DNA from: Jutongia hominis
Lineage (GTDB): Bacteria; Bacillota; Clostridia; Lachnospirales; Lachnospiraceae
Assembly (NCBI RefSeq): GCF_014384965.1
Contig: NZ_JACRSW010000035.1
Coordinates: forward strand, 97,672-161,671
Direction of reading: 5' to 3'
Length of the DNA: 64,000 nucleotides
Shown piece by piece: positions 61,059 through 64,000 of the stretch. The notes beneath the pieces are model-generated. The model made no database searches and was not told the DNA's origin. It worked only from the letters and a program-made list of their open reading frames with translations. The position numbers were made by a program, and so were the translations under genes. Each line of letters opens with the position of its first letter. Position 1 is the stretch's first letter.

Positions 61059-61481
61059 ATGAACAATTCCTTACATCATATGATCATGGCAGATCATATG
61101 CTTTTTCAAAAAGATCTGCTTGGCAGAATCCGTAATACAGGATTAACATCCGGTCAGCCAAAAGTCTTAGAATATCTTCTCTCACATGACGGTTCCGTAC
61201 AAAAAGAACTGGCTACAGCCTGCTATATCGAGCCAGCCACGCTCACTTCCGTCCTGAATGGTATGGAAAAGAAAGGCCTGATCCAGCGTAAGACAGAAAA
61301 TCAGAATCGTCGAAGCCTGCATGTCTATCTGACTCCCAAGGGCAGAACCCAAGCGCAGGAAGTAAACAAAGCTTTTGCATCCCTTGAAGAAAAAGCTTTG
61401 CAAAATTTCACCAGACAGGAGCAGAAGCAATTGATGGATCTGTTGCAAAAAATTCATTACAACATGAAAGAAACTTCCTAA
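61059..61481 (+). CDS. MarR-family regulator
   Basis: A 140-residue MarR protein: VQKELATACYIEPATLTSVL is the HTH, GLIQRKTENQNRRSLHVYLT the wing. ATG 61059 follows AGAGG; the frame is open 29 codons further without a site. It lies 74 bp before the membrane/kinase fusion gene on the same strand and probably controls it. Confidence 0.85.
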   Translation: MNNSLHHMIMADHMLFQKDLLGRIRNTGLTSGQPKVLEYLLSHDGSVQKELATACYIEPATLTSVLNGMEKKGLIQRKTENQNRRSLHVYLTPKGRTQAQEVNKAFASLEEKALQNFTRQEQKQLMDLLQKIHYNMKETS

Positions 61482-61555
61482 AAGGTATTTTATCTCCTAT
61501 TAATTACTCACCAAAAGAAATCATATTATTTTATACAAAGAAAAGAGGATGCATC

Positions 61556-62896
61556 ATGAATTATAAAGAACAAACAAAACGATATATTTTATTTATTATC
61601 AGTCTGTTTTTCTCGGCACTCGGTGTCGCATTTACAAAACATGGAGAACTCGGTGTATCACCTATTTCTTCTGTAGCAAATGTTGTGAATTGCAAGTTTC
61701 CTGCATTTTCACTTGGTACGTTGCTGATTGTCTGGAACTGCGTTTTGATCTTAGGACAGATCCTTCTATTACAAAAAAATTTTCAACTGATCCAGCTTTT
61801 GCAAATACCGCTTTCCTTCCTTTTTGGCTGGTTTACAGACCTTGGAATGTATCTGGTAGCATCGTTTCCCGTAACGAACTATTTTTTACGGCTTATTATG
61901 GTATTGCTTGGAATTATCATCCTTGGTTTCGGAATTTCTCTTTCTGTTATCGCCAATGTAATCATGAATTCCGGTGAAGCTTTTGTAAAAGCTGTATCCG
62001 ATACGACCAAAAAGAACTTCGGAAATATCAAGATCGGTTTTGATATTTTATGTGTTATTTTATCAATTCTTCTTTCTCTCTTCTTCTTTGATCTTAAGAT
62101 CGTAGGAACAAGAGAAGGTACTGTTCTTTCAGCTCTTTTAACAGGTATGATAGTAAAAGCATTTACCAAGTATTTAAAAGCACCTTTGGATTCCATCTTA
62201 CAAACCAAAGAAACAATGACTCCGGTCGGTCAGACAGCAGATTCTTTGGTTCAGGATCTTACCAGTGCACCACAGAATACTTCTAAGCAACATCTTGTTG
62301 TAACAATTGCAAGAGAATATGGCAGTGGCGGACGTGAAATCGGAAAACAGCTTGCCAAGCGGTTACATATCCCCTATTATGATCTTGACATGATCCACAA
62401 AGCAGCACAGGAAAGCGGTTTATCAGAGAAAGTCATTTCCGAAAATGAACAAAAAGTCAAAAATACTGCTGCTCATTCTCTCTATTTCTGGTATATCCAA
62501 CCCATGCCACAGGAAGAATTACCACTTGTGGAACAGGTTTTTGAAGTGCAATCTAAAATCATTCGTGACATTGCAAGCAAAGAATCCTGTGTGATCGTTG
62601 GACGTTTGGCAAACTTTATCTTGCAAAAAGACTATCCTGTTTTCCGAATTTTTGTCGGTGCAACCAAAGAAGCAAAAATAGAACGTGTTATGAAGCGTGA
62701 TCGGTTAAATGCCAAAGAAGCAAAAGAAAAAATCAAAAAAGTCGAACATGAACGTTCTAATCATTGTTATTATTTTACACACAAGCATTGGAAAGATATG
62801 GATAACTATGACTTTTATTTAAAATCTGATTTTCTCGGAATTGATGCAAGTATCAATCTACTTTCCGATATGATAGAACGAAGAGAAATAAAATAA
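61556..62896 (+). CDS. YczE/YitT-type membrane protein fused to a cytidylate-kinase-like domain
   Basis: A 446-residue fusion. Residues 1-210 form about five or six membrane spans of the YczE/YyaS kind (GVAFTKHGELGVSPISSVAN). Residues 245-446 are a cytidylate-kinase-like domain: ARE-YGSGGREIGKQLAKRL is the P-loop, DIASKESCVIVGRLANFILQ and RVMKRDRLNAKEAKEKIKKV follow as in Cytidylate_kin2 proteins. The kinase part would lie in the cytosol. Such fusions suggest a membrane-coupled nucleotide or small-molecule kinase; the substrate is unknown. Confidence 0.75.
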   Translation: MNYKEQTKRYILFIISLFFSALGVAFTKHGELGVSPISSVANVVNCKFPAFSLGTLLIVWNCVLILGQILLLQKNFQLIQLLQIPLSFLFGWFTDLGMYLVASFPVTNYFLRLIMVLLGIIILGFGISLSVIANVIMNSGEAFVKAVSDTTKKNFGNIKIGFDILCVILSILLSLFFFDLKIVGTREGTVLSALLTGMIVKAFTKYLKAPLDSILQTKETMTPVGQTADSLVQDLTSAPQNTSKQHLVVTIAREYGSGGREIGKQLAKRLHIPYYDLDMIHKAAQESGLSEKVISENEQKVKNTAAHSLYFWYIQPMPQEELPLVEQVFEVQSKIIRDIASKESCVIVGRLANFILQKDYPVFRIFVGATKEAKIERVMKRDRLNAKEAKEKIKKVEHERSNHCYYFTHKHWKDMDNYDFYLKSDFLGIDASINLLSDMIERREIK

Positions 62897-62941
62897 TATA
62901 ATAAATAAAGATAGAATCCATCCGTGATTTTTGCTATAATG

Positions 62942-62990
62942 AGCCTGGAAAACCGGACGAAAACAAACCCGTCATTTGGTTTTTCAGGCT
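62942..62990 (+). terminator. Hairpin after the fusion gene
   Basis: AGCCTG and AAAACC arms pair with GGTTTT and CAGGCT. The T run is inside the right arm rather than after it, so termination is likely but not certain. TGCTATAAT (62932-62940) directly before it resembles an extended -10 box and may instead start a leader of the downstream gene. Confidence 0.4.
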
Positions 62991-63165
62991 TATCTATATT
63001 TACGAGCAAATATTTTTATTATTGATATCATACGCATGTACAACACCGTAATAGAATCTATCACGGATAACAAAATCAACAAAATAAAATTGACAGAAAG
63101 GAAAATCTATTTTTGTAAAAGTCACTCAATAAGTCAGGTAATTACAAGATAGCAGGAAAATACAT

Positions 63166-63669
63166 ATGAATACAAATAATATCATTTTAATCGGTATGCC
63201 CGGTGCAGGGAAAAGTACGATTGGCGTAGTTTTAGCCAAAAAGCTTGGATATACTTTTATCGATTCTGATCTGGTGATTCAGGAAAAAGAGCATATGCTT
63301 CTTCATGAAATCATTTCACAAAAAGGATTGGATGGCTTTAATGAAGTCGAAAATAAAATCAATGCACAGCTGGATGTTTCTCATTCTATCATAGCAACAG
63401 GAGGCAGTGTTGTGTATGGAAAAGAGGCTATGCAGCATTTAAGCAGCATCGGAACCATAATTTATCTGTGTCTTCCATTTGACGATCTGGTCAAACGACT
63501 TGGTGATCTTGAAGAACGCGGTGTATCTATGCGTCCCGAGCAGACGCTTCTGGATCTTTACCGGGAACGTACTCCTTTATATGAAAAATATGCCGATATT
63601 ACGATCAACTGTTCTGATATTTCTATTCGTGAGATTGTAGGGTTGATCGCAAAAAAGCTAAACAAATAA
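63166..63669 (+). CDS. Shikimate-kinase-like protein with changed substrate motif
   Basis: A 167-residue small kinase of the shikimate kinase family: P-loop GMPGAGKST (residues 10-18), FIDSDLVIQ (D33/D35), ATGGSVVYG and RTPLYEKYADI near the lid. The motif GExxFRxxE, whose arginine binds shikimate, reads GLDGFNEVE here (N59 in place of Arg). The protein may therefore phosphorylate another substrate. Isolated gene; no aro genes nearby. Confidence 0.75.
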   Translation: MNTNNIILIGMPGAGKSTIGVVLAKKLGYTFIDSDLVIQEKEHMLLHEIISQKGLDGFNEVENKINAQLDVSHSIIATGGSVVYGKEAMQHLSSIGTIIYLCLPFDDLVKRLGDLEERGVSMRPEQTLLDLYRERTPLYEKYADITINCSDISIREIVGLIAKKLNK

Positions 63670-63712
63670 ACACAATTCAACAGATAGTATCAAACACTAA
63701 CGGAGAACAATA

Positions 63713-63739
63713 AAAAAGTGCAAAGCCAGCGCTTTGCAC
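63713..63739 (-). terminator. Second terminator past the rRNA operon
   Basis: GTGCAAAGC and GCTTTGCAC (63718-63726 with 63731-63739), followed on the minus strand by TTTTTTATTG. A further perfect stem, CAAGAATTGCT/AGCAATTCTTG, lies at 63742-63765. Confidence 0.6.
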
Positions 63740-63802
63740 TCCAAGAATTGCTAAAGCAATTCTTGCTGGTGTACCACTACTGTACGAGCAGTTTCCTATT
63801 CC

Positions 63803-63836
63803 ATAAAAAAAAGCCATTACATAAACGTAATGACTT
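63803..63836 (-). terminator. Terminator of the rRNA operon
   Basis: AAGCCATTAC pairs with GTAATGACTT (two mismatches), followed by TTTTTTTT on the minus strand, about 60 bp past the 23S end. Confidence 0.75.
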
Positions 63837-63896
63837 TATCTATCTGATATCTTCAAAACTACATACTGTTCCATCCGTTTCGCTTTCCATGCTTTC

Positions 63897-64000
63897 TTGG
63901 TTAAGCCCTCGACCTATTAGTGACAGTCAGCTCCATGCATTACTGCACTTCCACCTCTGCCCTATCTACCTCATAGTCTTTAAGGGGTCTTACTGGATTT
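63897..64000 (-). rRNA. 23S rRNA, 3' end (partial)
   Basis: The reverse complement ends GGAGCTGACTGTCACTAATA, then GGTCGAGGGCTTAACC, which is the conserved 3' terminus of 23S rRNA. The gene continues beyond the right edge of the window. No 5S gene follows on the leftward side before the terminators. Confidence 0.93.

Noticed and set aside
63670..63896. 5S rRNA gene
   Set aside because: The stretch consists of terminator hairpins and palindromes; none of the conserved 5S blocks is seen on either strand.

Overview
The window looks like chromosomal DNA of a low-GC anaerobic Firmicute, most likely a Lachnospiraceae-type clostridium. The evidence is the gene order priA-def-fmt-rsmB-rlmN-prpC-prkC-rsgA-rpe-thiN, a meso-diaminopimelate MurE (DNPR motif) with a Ddh dehydrogenase, a PASTA kinase, a YvyF-like flagellar gene, and purine-rich Shine-Dalgarno sites throughout. 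The species is inferred, not proven.

Region 1 (1 to about 21.6 kb) is an AT-rich integrated mobile element (ICE, plasmid-like element or prophage; no capsid, relaxase or type IV secretion gene is visible). It holds small hypothetical genes, many HTH regulators, two sigma-like proteins, a tyrosine recombinase, an HNH nuclease, a J-domain protein, a Rep-like double winged-helix protein and two HU-like proteins. It is rich in control sites: a predicted antisense RNA beneath divergent promoters carrying ATGTACAT palindromes (1.05-1.5 kb), a type I toxin-antitoxin locus with a 28-residue membrane peptide and a convergent antisense RNA (7.84-8.17 kb), four regularly spaced 22-bp operators over divergent promoters (11.6-11.7 kb), and iteron-like repeats before the Rep-like gene (19.05-19.13 kb). 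Cargo at 13.1-16.4 kb includes a small proteasome-like Ntn hydrolase and a three-gene operon of two membrane proteins and a helical protein.

Region 2 (21.6-29 kb) is a genomic scrap zone: a remnant resembling a cysteine desulfurase tail, a headless antitoxin before a PIN toxin, a frameshifted GNAT gene, a HEPN-MNT toxin-antitoxin pair, a LytTR fragment, a lone holin-endolysin cassette, a diguanylate cyclase split by an in-frame TGA, and a Gfo/Idh/MocA oxidoreductase tail.

Region 3 (29-63.7 kb) is core chromosome: ddh, two LysR regulators, a threonine/serine exporter, a PAP2 phosphatase, metE, the long leftward operon from priA to thiN (translation, cell-wall signalling kinase/phosphatase, ribosome assembly, thiamine), murE, dapF, ruvAB, a YvyF-like gene, cardiolipin synthase, an RNase H-like exonuclease, cyclophilin, a MarR gene, a membrane/cytidylate-kinase fusion and a shikimate-kinase-like gene. 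The window ends in the 3' end of a leftward 23S rRNA, with terminators but no 5S gene right after it.

The most striking unexplained structure is a two-part hairpin-rich repeat family at 52.37-52.86 kb and, inverted, at 58.01-58.39 kb. Its stems differ between copies by compensatory base changes, and both copies place conserved TATAAT boxes exactly 114 bp apart, reading into dapF and into the exonuclease gene.
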